From Croceicoccus mobilis (GTDB lineage: Bacteria; Pseudomonadota; Alphaproteobacteria; Sphingomonadales; Sphingomonadaceae), in NCBI RefSeq assembly GCF_001661965.1, contig NZ_LYWZ01000025.1, positions 248,001-312,000 of the forward strand: a stretch of DNA of 64,000 nt, written 5' to 3'. Every line of letters starts with the position of its first letter. Position 1 is the first letter of the stretch. Below are positions 1-9,467 of the stretch, one piece after another. The position numbers and the translations under genes are program-made. The notes under the pieces are model-generated. The model was given only the letters and a program-made list of their open reading frames with translations. It ran no database searches and was not told the DNA's origin.

Positions 1-195
1 CTGCTGGGGTTTTGCCACATCGACCAGCGGCGCCCGCGGCCCCGATGGCGCGTCATCGCCCGAGCCGCAGGCGGCCAGTAGCAGCAGGAAGGACAGCAGG
101 AGCGGCGAGCGCAGCCCGGCCTTGCCGCCACTCAAGGTGAGGCCATTGGCGGCAAAGGGGCGCAGCGGCAGTGATTGCCGCAATTCACGCATCAT
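1..195 (-). CDS. Lipoprotein, N-terminal part only (possibly an RND efflux periplasmic adaptor)
   Basis: The reading frame starts at one of two tandem ATGs (195 or 192) and runs off the left edge, so only about 65 residues are visible. A Leu-rich stretch ends in a clear lipobox (LLAAC, Cys43), which predicts lipidation and periplasmic anchoring. After the Cys comes a flexible Gly/Asp/Pro segment and then PLVDVAKPQQ, which resembles the first strand of RND-type membrane fusion proteins. That family assignment is inference from a few residues; other lipoproteins are possible. The gene follows the metalloprotease on the same strand with a 38-nt gap, and GGAAAG upstream can serve as ribosome binding site. 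Confidence 0.55.
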   Translation of the reverse strand, partial: MMRELRQSLPLRPFAANGLTLSGGKAGLRSPLLLSFLLLLAACGSGDDAPSGPRAPLVDVAKPQQ

Positions 196-233
196 AGGTC
201 GGCGCTTTCCACTAGACGGATTGGGTCGGGAGG

Positions 234-2651
234 TCAGTCGACGAACCAGCCGGTGTCGCCGCCAATGGGCATGCCGGGTGGTACATCGGGAACCGCCTCC
301 TTTTCACCAACGAGGGCAATCAATCTTTCCCTATCACCAAGCGCGGTCGCCATAAAGCTGGCCCAAGGTGCACCATCGCCCCTGGCGGGCGAAGTAAGCC
401 TCTTGCCGAGACGGGTGAGGTAATCGTCGAGAATGGCCGCGGCACCGGGCGCGGTGTTCTTGTCCATCGCCGCTTCGGCGATGGTGAGCACGGTGCGATA
501 GGCGATGCGGCGCGCAATGGCATTGGGGCGCACGCTCACGACCTTGGCATCCAGCGCGGCGACCAGTTCGGCGGGGCCGGGGATCGAAGGATCGCGGCGA
601 TGCTGGTCAAGCATGCGGGTCAGCCGTTCGGGCGCAAGCAGGCTTTCCAGCGGCAGCTGTGCGCCGATATCCGCCGCGACCAGCGGATCGAAGGCGGCAG
701 CGCCTGCATTGGGCATGACCTCGATGTTGAACTGCTGATCGGGCAGGCGCGTCACCGGCGCGGACAGCAGCGGCACCAGCCGGTCGGGCACGGTCAGCGT
801 CTCGTACGAAAGCAGGTCGATCAGCGCGTTCATCGCCGCGGTCTGGGTTGCGCCTGCCACGGGTTTTGGATCGGGATGATTGTCCCCCACCACGGCATAT
901 TCGTAATCCATGCCGCCGATCAGCTTGCCTGCGGCTTCCACATCATAGCGGTGCAGCAGCCAGATCGGCACGAATTTGCGCCTGAGGTTCGCCTTGGGTT
1001 CACCGGGAAGAAGCGTCTGATAGCCGAAATTGGAAAGCGCGATGTCCCGCACCTTTACCATGTGGTCGAGCGCGGCGATAGGTTCGGGGCCATCGTCCCA
1101 CATGCTGGCCAGCGCGCTGGGAAGGGCGATGTCGCGCCCGTCGATGTCGGTGGCAAAAGCGACGCCTGCCTCTTTGATCGCAAGCGCTTTTTCCGCCGCG
1201 GCGGCATCGGGGTTCACGCCGGGAGCGGGCTGGCCATACAGCCAGTCGACCGAGAAATCGTCCCACGCGCCGCCCGATTTGGCATAGGCGTCGGAAAGGT
1301 CGATCTTCCCGTCGGTCAGCTTGATGCGCGGCGGCGGGTAATCCATCACCGTGGTGCGATCCTGCGTGCTGCCCGCGAAATTATGCATGAAGCCGATAGC
1401 ATGGCCCACTTCATGCGCGCCGAGCTGGCGGATGCGGTCCAATGCGGCGCGAACCGGATCATTGGGACCGCCAGTGCCGTTCTGCGCCGTGCCGACCAGC
1501 CCTTCGAAGATCGCGATGTCCTGCCAGACGCGCAGGGCGCCGATGACGACATTGCCCTTGATGATCTCTCCGGTCCGCGGATCGCGAATGCCGCCGCCGT
1601 ATGACCAGCCGCGGGTCAGGCGGTTGGACCAGTTCACCATGGAATAGCGCACGTCCATCGGATCGGCGCCCTCGGGCAGGACTTCGGCGCGGAAGGCGTC
1701 GATGAAGCCGGCCTTTTCAAAGGATTCCTGCCAATAGTTCACACCTTCGACGAGCGCGGTTCGTACAGGTTCGGGCGCTGCAGGGTCGATGTAGAAGACA
1801 ATCGGCTTCTTGACTGTCGACCGTTCGGCGGTGGGATCGGCCTTCTCCAGCCGGAACTTTGCCGCAAGCTGGATCGCGAGCGGCATGCCAAGGGCGCTGC
1901 CATAGTCGTAAACGACCGGCCCGCCCACTGGCGCGCGCGGATCGGCAAGGCGCGGTTCGAAGCCGGGTTCGGGCAGGCGGATGAAGCTGTGGTGGACCAC
2001 ATAGCTGGTCGATTTCGCATCGGGCGCGATCAGCTTCACCTCGCTCCCCGGATTGTCGGAGGTGAAGGTCTGGACCGCATCGATCTCAATATTGTCGGGA
2101 AAGGCTTTGAGCGATCCGGCATCGACCGCGCTCTGGCCGGGCGCAAAGCGGAAGCTGCCGCCGCCGCGCTTCAGCGCATCGCCGATGCCGATCACGTCGC
2201 TGGCAAGGAACGGCGCCATGTCGACGGTGAGCGATCCGTCCTTGCCGGTGTTCAGGATCGGCAGCATCGCGGGGATGGAAAAGGCAAAGCTTTCCTGCGC
2301 GCCGGTTTCGGTTCCGGCATCGCCGCTGGCGCGGAATTTCGGGTTCTCGAACCGCACTGCGACCTTGCCGCCATAACGCTGGAAGCACAGCAGCTGCTCT
2401 TCCCCGATCATGCCGCGATCAAGGCGGATGCGGGCCGAGCCAAGACCGCTCCTTAGCGTGCTTGCATATATATAGCAGCCTGCCGAGCCATCGGCGTCGG
2501 GTTCGGGCAGGACGAAGCTGACCGTGCCTTTGGCGACATCGACGGCGGTCTTCAGCAGGGGTTCTTCGGCATGTGCGGGTGAAAGGCTTGCGAACATTGC
2601 TGCAGATGCGACCAGTGAAAGTCGCATGCCATTCAGATATCGAGTTTTCAC
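234..2651 (-). CDS. Exported zinc-dependent metalloprotease (DUF5117/DUF4953-type)
   Basis: A protein of about 805 residues with an N-terminal Sec signal (KTR, then a hydrophobic run ending SPAHA). The gluzincin/metzincin-like motif HExxHxxGxxH is complete at about residues 413-423 (HEVGHAIGFMH), so it is a probable zinc peptidase. Length and overall sequence fit the large bacterial zinc-dependent metalloproteases carrying DUF5117 and DUF4953 domains, whose substrates are mostly unknown. The start chosen is GTG 2651, preceded by GGGGG at good spacing; GTG 2663 and ATG 2627 are alternatives. It is divergent from an AsnC regulator that also precedes a TonB receptor and an exported peptidase, so it may supply extracellular or periplasmic peptides (inference). 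Confidence 0.8.
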   Translation of the reverse strand: MKTRYLNGMRLSLVASAAMFASLSPAHAEEPLLKTAVDVAKGTVSFVLPEPDADGSAGCYIYASTLRSGLGSARIRLDRGMIGEEQLLCFQRYGGKVAVRFENPKFRASGDAGTETGAQESFAFSIPAMLPILNTGKDGSLTVDMAPFLASDVIGIGDALKRGGGSFRFAPGQSAVDAGSLKAFPDNIEIDAVQTFTSDNPGSEVKLIAPDAKSTSYVVHHSFIRLPEPGFEPRLADPRAPVGGPVVYDYGSALGMPLAIQLAAKFRLEKADPTAERSTVKKPIVFYIDPAAPEPVRTALVEGVNYWQESFEKAGFIDAFRAEVLPEGADPMDVRYSMVNWSNRLTRGWSYGGGIRDPRTGEIIKGNVVIGALRVWQDIAIFEGLVGTAQNGTGGPNDPVRAALDRIRQLGAHEVGHAIGFMHNFAGSTQDRTTVMDYPPPRIKLTDGKIDLSDAYAKSGGAWDDFSVDWLYGQPAPGVNPDAAAAEKALAIKEAGVAFATDIDGRDIALPSALASMWDDGPEPIAALDHMVKVRDIALSNFGYQTLLPGEPKANLRRKFVPIWLLHRYDVEAAGKLIGGMDYEYAVVGDNHPDPKPVAGATQTAAMNALIDLLSYETLTVPDRLVPLLSAPVTRLPDQQFNIEVMPNAGAAAFDPLVAADIGAQLPLESLLAPERLTRMLDQHRRDPSIPGPAELVAALDAKVVSVRPNAIARRIAYRTVLTIAEAAMDKNTAPGAAAILDDYLTRLGKRLTSPARGDGAPWASFMATALGDRERLIALVGEKEAVPDVPPGMPIGGDTGWFVD

Positions 2652-2789
2652 AGAGACCCCCACGCGAAATTACCCGCCGCTAGCGTGTTGCGGCGCAACA
2701 TGAATAGCAGCGGTCTGCTTGCGTTTCCTACCAAAATCGACAAATTTCCCGGATGTTCACACAGGATTCTTGCGCGGGGAACTGAATTC

Positions 2790-3284
2790 ATGACGGAAAA
2801 CAATTTGCACGGTCTTGATAATACGGACTTTCGAATCCTCAGGGCCTTGGTCGAGGATGGCCGCGCTCCGGACGTCACGCTCGGCGAAAAGGTCAATCTT
2901 TCCAGCACGGCGACCGCGCGGCGGCGCAAGATCCTGGAGGATCGCCAGATCATCACGGGATATGCCGCCGACATTGACGCGAGCCTCCTTGGCTATTCGA
3001 TCAAGGTCCTGGTGCTGATCGAGCTGAGCAGCCAGGCCGAGAACAAGCTGGTGGAATTCGAAAAGGCGGTGCTCGACTGTCCCTCCATGGAATTCTGCAG
3101 TTTCATATCGGGCGAGAACGATTTCATGATGCTGATCTCGGTACGCTCCTTCGACGATTACGACCGAATTTATCGCACCGAGCTGTCGAATCTGCCGCAT
3201 GTGTCCAAGATCCGCACCAGCTTCATGCTGCGCGAGGTCGCGCATCGCCGAATCGCACCTGTCGTGCTGTCGAATACGTTCTGA
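2790..3284 (+). CDS. AsnC/Lrp family transcriptional regulator
   Basis: A protein of 164 residues. It begins with the typical LDNTDFRILRALVEDGRAP opening of the AsnC-type winged HTH and continues into the RAM (Lrp ligand-binding) domain. ATG 2790 is chosen because GGGGA lies upstream and it places the HTH at the N-terminus as in the family; an in-frame upstream extension to about 2685 has no family counterpart. It is divergent from the metalloprotease and upstream of a TonB receptor and an M20 hydrolase on its own strand. Lrp/AsnC proteins usually sense amino acids and control nearby genes, so it probably regulates this module (inference). Confidence 0.85.
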   Translation: MTENNLHGLDNTDFRILRALVEDGRAPDVTLGEKVNLSSTATARRRKILEDRQIITGYAADIDASLLGYSIKVLVLIELSSQAENKLVEFEKAVLDCPSMEFCSFISGENDFMMLISVRSFDDYDRIYRTELSNLPHVSKIRTSFMLREVAHRRIAPVVLSNTF

Positions 3285-3540
3285 CACTCGAAATGCCCGA
3301 AGATTTGGCAAAGAGGATTGGATATCCGGCGCGCTGATCCCGTTTGGCGCTGTATTCCTGCAACGGGCCGTGAATTTTGTATTAATTTAGCCGCAAATCC
3401 CCATCGTTTTTGAAATATAAATGTTTCTGACAGGGGGGTTTGTGGTCGAAGATTATTCTAGACCGCAAATGGGACGGACAACCCCCGGGCAAAAGAGTGG
3501 GGGAGGATCGACTTTTTCTGACTGATCAGGGAGTTGGTCT

Positions 3541-6450
3541 ATGAATGCAGTTAACGGGCGGATTGCACCGCAATCGTGCAGTAAATTTTCGAGGAACATC
3601 CTTCTGGCTGGCGCGGCGAGCGTAAGTTCGCTGATGTTCATGCCGGGAACGGCCATGGCTCAGGATGCCGAGGACGCCGAGGAACCGATCGTGGTCACCG
3701 GCTCGCGCATCGTGCGCGACGGTAACGACGCACCGACGCCTGTCAGCGTCATCAGCGCCGAGGAAATCGCGACCGAGGCCCCGGCCAACATCTCCGATTT
3801 CGTCAACTCGCTGCCTGCCGTTGCTGGCAGCCAGACGGCGCAGAGCAACTCGGGCAGCCTTTCCAGTTCGAACTCGGGCATCAACGCGCTCAACCTGCGC
3901 GAACTGGGCAGCAACCGCACGCTCGTCCTGCTCGATGGTCGCCGCTCGGTTACCTCTTCGGCTGCCGGCCTGGTCGACATCAACACCTTCCCGCAATCGC
4001 TGATCAAGCGCGTCGAGGTCGTGACCGGCGGTGCATCGTCGGTGTACGGTTCGGACGCTGTTGCCGGCGTCGTGAACTTCGTGCTCGACCGCGAATACGA
4101 AGGGTTCAAGGCCAATTACGAATACGGCATCACCACCTATGGCGACGTGCCCAACCACAAGCTTGAACTGACCGGCGGCACCAGCCTTATGGATGATCGC
4201 CTGCATGTCATCGGCAGCGTGGAATATTTCGATCAAACCGGCGTCGACACCATCGATCGCGACTGGAACACGCACACCTTCATCGTCGACAATCCGGACT
4301 ATGTGATCGGCAACGGACAGCCTGAGCGTATCTGGGGCAGCGGCATTGGTGAGGCTATCCTCTCACCGGGCGGCCTGATCACCAGCGGCCCGTTCAAGGG
4401 AACCTATTTCGGCGCCATCAGCCCCACGACCGGCGAAGCTTCGGTCAACCAGTTCGCCTATGGCCAGACCACCGGTCGCTACACCATCGGCGGCGACTAT
4501 CTGCTCGACGATTACCACTTCGGGTCGAACTCGCTGGCTTCGCATGAGCAGCGCCTTGGCTTCTTCGGCCGTGTCGGTTTCGAAGTGACACCGACGCTCG
4601 AAGTGTTTGCGCAGGTGTCGTGGAACCGGTTCAAGGGCCGCAGCTATTACCAGCAGACGCCTTCGTCCGCGACGATCCAGCTTGACAACCCCTATCTGCC
4701 GCAGTCGCTGGTGGACGAGGTCAACGCCTATAATCTCGCGAATGGCACTGATATCTCCTCGATCACGATCGGCACTTCCAACGCGGGTATCCCCGCAGCG
4801 GGCGGCGCCAATGAACGTACGGTTGAGCGCTATCTCTTTGGTGCCGAAGGCGAATTCGACCTGCTCGGCGGTGTGAACTGGGACGCGTCCTATCAGATGG
4901 GTCGCGCCGATCTTGATCAGAACCTGATCAACACCTGGCTCAACTCGCGTCTGGCTGCGATGACCGACGCTGTCGACGACGGGACCGGCAATATCGTTTG
5001 CCGTGTCAACATCGATGGCGATGCCACGAATGACCTGCCGGGCTGTGTTCCGATCAATCGGATCGGTATCGGCGGCGTGACGCAGGAAGCGGTCGATTAC
5101 CTGTTCCAGCTGACCCCGTTCCGTAATCAGGTCATCAAGCAGGACGTGGCAGCGGTCAATTTCTCGATGCCGAACCTGATCGACCTGTGGGCAGGCCCGC
5201 TCTCGATCGCTTTCGGCGCCGAATATCGCGAGGAATCGCTGAAGAGCAACCTCGACCCGCTGCAGTACGAAGAGCGCTGGCTTTACGGTAACTACAAGCC
5301 CGACAATGGTTCGTTCGATGTGAAGGAAGCCTATGTCGAAGCGATCGTCCCGCTTTTCGACGGGGCCGAATTCAACGGCGCGTTCCGCCTGACCGACTAC
5401 AGCAGCTCGGGCACAGTGAACACGTGGAAGCTGGGTCTTGTCTGGCAGGTAATCGACGACATCAAGCTGCGCGCGACCTATTCGCGTGACATCCGCGCCG
5501 GTAACCTGCTCGACCTGTTCGCAACCGGTACCGCGCGTACCAATGCGATCAGCCGTCCGCTGCTCGATGGCGCGGGCAATGTCACCGGCGCTTCGGTATC
5601 CGACCAGTTCGTGCAGAGCGCGACGGGTAACCCGCAGATCGATCCCGAGGTCGCCAAGACGATCGGTATCGGCGCGGTCTTCACCCCGACGTTCATGCCC
5701 GGCTTCGCCTTCTCGGCCGACTATTTCAACATCGACCTGAAGGACGCCATCGGCTCGTTGAGCGCTGAACAGGCCGTGCTCTTCTGCTATGAGCAAAAGA
5801 TCGCGCAGCAGTGCCTCAACATCGAGTACACCGGCGGGCAGCGTTTCAGCACCGGCCAGAACCTCGACATCGCGACGATCGATCTGCCGCTGTTCAACTT
5901 TGCCAAGCAGAAGGTCAGCGGCATCGACTTCGAGGCCAACTACCGCACTCCGCTTGGTCCGGGCGACCTGTCGCTTCGTGCCGTGGCCACCCACTACATC
6001 GAAAACGTTTCGGACGATGGCCTGAGCTATCCGGTCGATTCCGCAGGCGCGGGTCTGCCCAGCTGGCGCTATCGCCTGTCGGCATCCTATGAATACGAGG
6101 GCTTCCGTACCTCGATCGTGGGTCGCGGGTTCGATGATGGCGTGATCAGCAACGACTATGTCGTTTGTACGGTGAACTGCCCGCTGTCCTATCCGGATGC
6201 GCGTACGATCAACAACAACTACCGTGCCGGCGCCTTCTATCTCGATACGAACTTCACCTATTCGTTCGATCTGGAAGGGACCAGCGCCCAGTTGCTGTTC
6301 GCGGTCAAGAACCTCTTCGACAAGGACCCGTACATCTACGGTGCCGGTTCGGTCGGCGGTAACAATGTCGCGGCTTATCCGCGCACCGATCGCAGCCTGT
6401 ACGACACGCTGGGTCGTACTTTCCGCCTCGGCTTCCGGGTCGAACTCTGA
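3541..6450 (+). CDS. TonB-dependent receptor
   Basis: A protein of 969 residues. A long signal peptide ends near AMAQ (about residue 40) and is followed by an acidic spacer and a TonB-box-like EEPIVVTGSRIVRDG. The plug domain shows TPVSVISAEEI and VEVVTGGASSVYGSDAVAGVVNF, and the rest is an outer-membrane beta barrel ending in FRLGFRVEL with the aromatic/hydrophobic C-terminal signature. It would import a substrate across the outer membrane using TonB energy. It lies downstream of an AsnC regulator and upstream of an exported M20 amidohydrolase with a strong terminator between, so the ligand may be a peptide or amide compound (inference). The start ATG is preceded by GATCAGGGAG. Confidence 0.93.
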   Translation: MNAVNGRIAPQSCSKFSRNILLAGAASVSSLMFMPGTAMAQDAEDAEEPIVVTGSRIVRDGNDAPTPVSVISAEEIATEAPANISDFVNSLPAVAGSQTAQSNSGSLSSSNSGINALNLRELGSNRTLVLLDGRRSVTSSAAGLVDINTFPQSLIKRVEVVTGGASSVYGSDAVAGVVNFVLDREYEGFKANYEYGITTYGDVPNHKLELTGGTSLMDDRLHVIGSVEYFDQTGVDTIDRDWNTHTFIVDNPDYVIGNGQPERIWGSGIGEAILSPGGLITSGPFKGTYFGAISPTTGEASVNQFAYGQTTGRYTIGGDYLLDDYHFGSNSLASHEQRLGFFGRVGFEVTPTLEVFAQVSWNRFKGRSYYQQTPSSATIQLDNPYLPQSLVDEVNAYNLANGTDISSITIGTSNAGIPAAGGANERTVERYLFGAEGEFDLLGGVNWDASYQMGRADLDQNLINTWLNSRLAAMTDAVDDGTGNIVCRVNIDGDATNDLPGCVPINRIGIGGVTQEAVDYLFQLTPFRNQVIKQDVAAVNFSMPNLIDLWAGPLSIAFGAEYREESLKSNLDPLQYEERWLYGNYKPDNGSFDVKEAYVEAIVPLFDGAEFNGAFRLTDYSSSGTVNTWKLGLVWQVIDDIKLRATYSRDIRAGNLLDLFATGTARTNAISRPLLDGAGNVTGASVSDQFVQSATGNPQIDPEVAKTIGIGAVFTPTFMPGFAFSADYFNIDLKDAIGSLSAEQAVLFCYEQKIAQQCLNIEYTGGQRFSTGQNLDIATIDLPLFNFAKQKVSGIDFEANYRTPLGPGDLSLRAVATHYIENVSDDGLSYPVDSAGAGLPSWRYRLSASYEYEGFRTSIVGRGFDDGVISNDYVVCTVNCPLSYPDARTINNNYRAGAFYLDTNFTYSFDLEGTSAQLLFAVKNLFDKDPYIYGAGSVGGNNVAAYPRTDRSLYDTLGRTFRLGFRVEL

Positions 6451-6459
6451 TCCGGGCAT

Positions 6460-6490
6460 GCGCGGAGCCGTCCCCGAAACGGCTCCGCGC
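6460..6490 (+). terminator. Rho-independent terminator after the TonB receptor
   Basis: A perfect 12-bp stem (GCGCGGAGCCGT / ACGGCTCCGCGC) with a 7-nt loop is followed by ACCCTTTTTC. It lies just after the receptor stop and 50 nt before the amidohydrolase start, so the amidohydrolase is read by partial readthrough or from its own promoter. Confidence 0.9.
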
Positions 6491-6540
6491 ACCCTTTTTC
6501 AAGTTTTCAAGACAACTGCCAGTCCAAGGATTGCAATTCC

Positions 6541-8145
6541 ATGATTTCACTTCGCCTGCGCCATTTCGCCGCAGCCTGCGCCATCGCCGCCGCCGCCCCC
6601 GTGGCGCTAGCGCCGACGGCCGCCCATGCCGAGGCCCCCGTTCCCATGAAGGAAGAGGCCATGGCCGGCGTCGATGCGCGCGCCAAGCTGGTGCAGGAGA
6701 TGGTCGATTCCATTTTCAGCTTCGCAGAGCCCGGTTTCCAGGAATTCCAGACGATGGAATATGTGACCGCCATCCTCGAAAAGGAGGGGTTCACCATCGA
6801 GAAGGGCGCCGCCGGCATCCCCAGCGCGTGGACCGCGACCTGGACCCACGGCAAGGGCGGGCCGAAGATCGCGCTGGGCAGTGACGTCGATGGTCTCCTC
6901 GGCCTCAGCCAGAAGCCCGCGACGGGCGGACTTGAGCCGCTGGTCGAAGGCGCGCCGGGCCATGGCGAAGGCCATAACTCCGGCATCCCCGCCATGGTCG
7001 CCGCCGCGCTGGCGGTGAAGGACATCATGGTGAAGGACAATATCCCCGGCACGCTGATGATCTGGCCGGGCATCGCCGAGGAGCTGCTGGCGACCAAGGC
7101 GTTCTTCGTGCGCGAAGGCATGTTCGAAGGCTATGACGCGTGCATCTTCACCCATGTCTCCAACGGTTTCGGCACCAGCTATGGCCAAAGCGGCGGCAAT
7201 GGCATGGTCTCGGTCGAATATACGTTCAAGGGCAGCTCCTCGCATGGTGCGGGCGCGCCGTGGGCAGGCCGTAGCGCGCTCGACGGTGTGGAGATCATGG
7301 ATATCGCGTGGAACTTCCGCCGCGAACATCTCTTTCCGACGCAGCGTTCGCATTATGTCATCACCAATGGCGGCGGGCAGCCCAACATCGTCCCTGACGT
7401 GGCATCGGTCTGGTATTATTTCCGCGAACGTGAATTCGATTCGATCCGCAACCTGTATGAAACCGGCAACAAGATCTCTGAAGCGGCGGCAATGGCGACC
7501 GACACCACCGTGTCGCACCGGATCCTGGGCTATGCCGCGCCGCAATGGGCGAGCAAGCCGATCGCCGAGGCTGCGCAGAAGAACATCGAGATGGTCGGCA
7601 TGCCGAAGTGGTCGGCTGCCGACCAGGGCTTTACCAAGGCGATGCAGGAAGCGTTCGACCGCGATCTGAAGCCGCTGGGAACGGAAGTGAACGACCTGCG
7701 CGAACCGCCCGAATTCTCACTGGGCGGCGGTTCGGACGACATCGGCGACATCATGTGGGCGCTGCCCACGATTACCATCCGCTTCCCCTCGAACATTCCC
7801 AACATGACCGGGCACCACCAGACCGCCGCGCTCGCCATGGCGACGCCGGTCGCGCACAAGGGCGCGGTTGCCGGGGCCAAGGCGGTGGCGCTGACCACGC
7901 TCGATCTTCTCACTTCGCCTGATCTGCTGGCCGAAGCGAAGAAATATCGCGAGGAAGTACAGTTTGCCGAAGGACGCAAATATGACCCGGTGCTTACGCC
8001 CGAGGACATGCCCGGCATCCATTTGAACAAGGAAATCATGGAGCAGATGCGCCCCAAGATGACCCCGTACTACTACGACCCGTCGAAGTACGATTCCTAT
8101 CTCGAACAGCTGGGCGTCGACTACGAAAGCTTCGCCGCGAAATAA
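6541..8145 (+). CDS. Exported M20-family amidohydrolase/peptidase
   Basis: A protein of 534 residues with a clear signal peptide (hydrophobic Ala-rich run ending AAHA|EA near residue 30), which predicts a periplasmic location. The M20 metallopeptidase core is visible: D115/D117 in GSDVDG, the metal-binding HGEGHNSG at 141-148, and the catalytic acidic pair E180-E181 in GIAEE. Overall it resembles AbgB-like amidohydrolases that release amino acids from N-acyl or aminobenzoyl conjugates. Most AbgB relatives are cytoplasmic, so export is notable. It follows the TonB receptor and probably processes the imported compound (inference). The exact substrate cannot be read from the sequence. Confidence 0.85.
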   Translation: MISLRLRHFAAACAIAAAAPVALAPTAAHAEAPVPMKEEAMAGVDARAKLVQEMVDSIFSFAEPGFQEFQTMEYVTAILEKEGFTIEKGAAGIPSAWTATWTHGKGGPKIALGSDVDGLLGLSQKPATGGLEPLVEGAPGHGEGHNSGIPAMVAAALAVKDIMVKDNIPGTLMIWPGIAEELLATKAFFVREGMFEGYDACIFTHVSNGFGTSYGQSGGNGMVSVEYTFKGSSSHGAGAPWAGRSALDGVEIMDIAWNFRREHLFPTQRSHYVITNGGGQPNIVPDVASVWYYFREREFDSIRNLYETGNKISEAAAMATDTTVSHRILGYAAPQWASKPIAEAAQKNIEMVGMPKWSAADQGFTKAMQEAFDRDLKPLGTEVNDLREPPEFSLGGGSDDIGDIMWALPTITIRFPSNIPNMTGHHQTAALAMATPVAHKGAVAGAKAVALTTLDLLTSPDLLAEAKKYREEVQFAEGRKYDPVLTPEDMPGIHLNKEIMEQMRPKMTPYYYDPSKYDSYLEQLGVDYESFAAK

Positions 8146-8185
8146 GTTTCGATCGGGGCGACCCGAGACTGACCGGTTCCCTCGT

Positions 8186-8220
8186 CCGGGCGGGAAGTGT
8201 CCAAGCCACTTCCCGCCCGG
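8186..8220. terminator. Bidirectional terminator between convergent genes
   Basis: A perfect 14-bp inverted repeat (CCGGGCGGGAAGTG / CACTTCCCGCCCGG) with a 7-nt loop is followed by TTAATTT. It sits between the amidohydrolase stop and the convergent HExxH protein stop, and so could end transcription from both sides. Confidence 0.8.
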
Positions 8221-8241
8221 TTAATTTCTGGTTCGCCCTCT

Positions 8242-9096
8242 TCAGTTTTCCTCGTCGGGGTCCGTTTCCGGCTCGGTCGGCAGTTTCGGATGGGTTGGAA
8301 GGGCGAAACCGCGCCCCTCGAACAGGGTGTCCTTCACGATCTCGTACTCACCGTTCTTCGTGTCGAAGATCGCGAATTGCACCACGGGGCGCTCGCTTTC
8401 GGCGCGCACGTCCGGATTGTCGGCGGCGTCAGGGTGGCAGACCAGCCGCTGCTCGCTGGCGTACCACGCGTCGAGCAGGGCGGCTTCCTTGTCGCGCACG
8501 TCCTGTTCGTAATCATTGTTCTTCATTTCCTCGCCGCCAGCATAGCTGGCCGCCGCGCTGGTCGCATATTCGCCGATGTCGAGCCCGGCGGCATATTGCG
8601 CGACATGGGCCAGCTCGTGAAAGAACAACCGCTCGTTCAACTGGTCGAGGTTCGAAGGCTCCTTGGGCACGGCGATATAGATGTCGTTCTGGCGGGTGAT
8701 GCCCAGCACACCGCGGGCAAAGGCGACCTCATTGATGATGTCGTCATTGCGGAATTCTGGATGAAAGCGAACCTTGCGCCAGTCGGCGCTGCCGATCAGA
8801 TCTTCCTGCTCTTCGAGGAAAGAGATTACGCAGGGGTTCAGCGGGGTGCCATTGCGGCGAAGCCCCGCGATGTCGACAGGGCGCAGCCCTTCTTCGGGCA
8901 TCGCGTCATATTCGAGCACTGCGTTCTTCGCCGCCGGAGAGATCTTGGGCGTGCCAATGGTGTTGAGCACCCACCACGTGCCTGCCGCACCGCCGATGGC
9001 GCCACCAGCCAGACCCAATATTCCCGCACCCGCAATCGCCGTTGCGACGAGCCTGCGTCGTCCTTTTCTTCTGGCTTTGGCGGGTCCGTCTGCCAA
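8242..9096 (-). CDS. Membrane-anchored protein with HExxH motif, function unknown
   Basis: About 284 residues when started at TTG 9096, which has AGGAG ten bases upstream; longer in-frame starts lack a ribosome binding site. A basic N-terminus (ARRKGRRR) is followed by a Gly/Ala-rich hydrophobic segment (about 16-45), consistent with a signal anchor. The middle region contains FFHELAHVAQY, an HExxH zinc-peptidase-like motif at 160-164, similar to the HELAHVxQ signature of peptidase-like DUF4157 and aminopeptidase-like families. A weaker tail is rich in Glu and Pro. Whether it is an active protease is not shown; a third zinc ligand is not obvious. Confidence 0.65.
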   Translation of the reverse strand: MADGPAKARRKGRRRLVATAIAGAGILGLAGGAIGGAAGTWWVLNTIGTPKISPAAKNAVLEYDAMPEEGLRPVDIAGLRRNGTPLNPCVISFLEEQEDLIGSADWRKVRFHPEFRNDDIINEVAFARGVLGITRQNDIYIAVPKEPSNLDQLNERLFFHELAHVAQYAAGLDIGEYATSAAASYAGGEEMKNNDYEQDVRDKEAALLDAWYASEQRLVCHPDAADNPDVRAESERPVVQFAIFDTKNGEYEIVKDTLFEGRGFALPTHPKLPTEPETDPDEEN

Positions 9097-9467
9097 GGTT
9101 AGGCATCTCCTCTTGCGTGTCGGTAGAGCGTGTCGTGGCTGCGGGTGTTCCCGGCATATCGGCGGGCGGGGCGCATCATGCGTCCTGTCGGCCATTCAAA
9201 GGCCGGCAGGGGCCTCGATCGCGTCTCGCCGTCGTCCCGATTTGGCCGGGCTGGCGTTCGCTCCCTTCATGTTCACGGTATAACGCATCGCTGCTTGCGG
9301 GTTGCTTAACCCCGTGGGAAGATTGGCATAGAGCAGGCCGCTGGCGCTTGACTCTGCAAAAGAGAACGTTCAAGTGAACGTTCACAACGCGAGCTCGGGA
9401 TTAATCCGAGTCGCAGTATTTGCAGAACCCGGCACGAGGCCGGGCGCACAGTGCAGGGGAGAGGACT
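9097..9467. promoter_or_regulatory. Divergent intergenic region with promoter of the glucan receptor
   Basis: A gene-free interval between the HExxH protein and the glucan-locus TonB receptor. On the plus strand TTGACT at 9348-9353 can act as a -35 element, and the double GAACGTTC operator lies where the -10 region would fall. A short imperfect inverted repeat centred on GATTAATC lies at about 9393-9409. The half nearer the HExxH gene shows nothing else recognisable. Confidence 0.45.
9364..9385. promoter_or_regulatory. Tandem palindromic operator, candidate LacI-family site
   Basis: Two copies of the 8-bp palindrome GAACGTTC lie at 9364-9371 and 9376-9383, 12 bp apart. The second is part of the perfect 12-bp palindrome GTGAACGTTCAC (9374-9385). 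A CG-centred palindrome is typical of LacI-family operators. A related site occurs before the GH3 gene (19479-19492), next to the LacI regulator gene of the same locus. It lies downstream of a TTGACT -35 candidate, so binding would block transcription of the receptor. Regulator assignment is inference. Confidence 0.65.

Noticed and set aside
600-1604. 334-codon plus-strand open frame inside the metalloprotease
   Set aside because: Lies fully antisense to the HExxH-containing gene and has no ribosome site or family.
4363-6492. 709-codon open frame opposite the first TonB receptor
   Set aside because: Shadow frame with antisense composition; no domain and no start signal.
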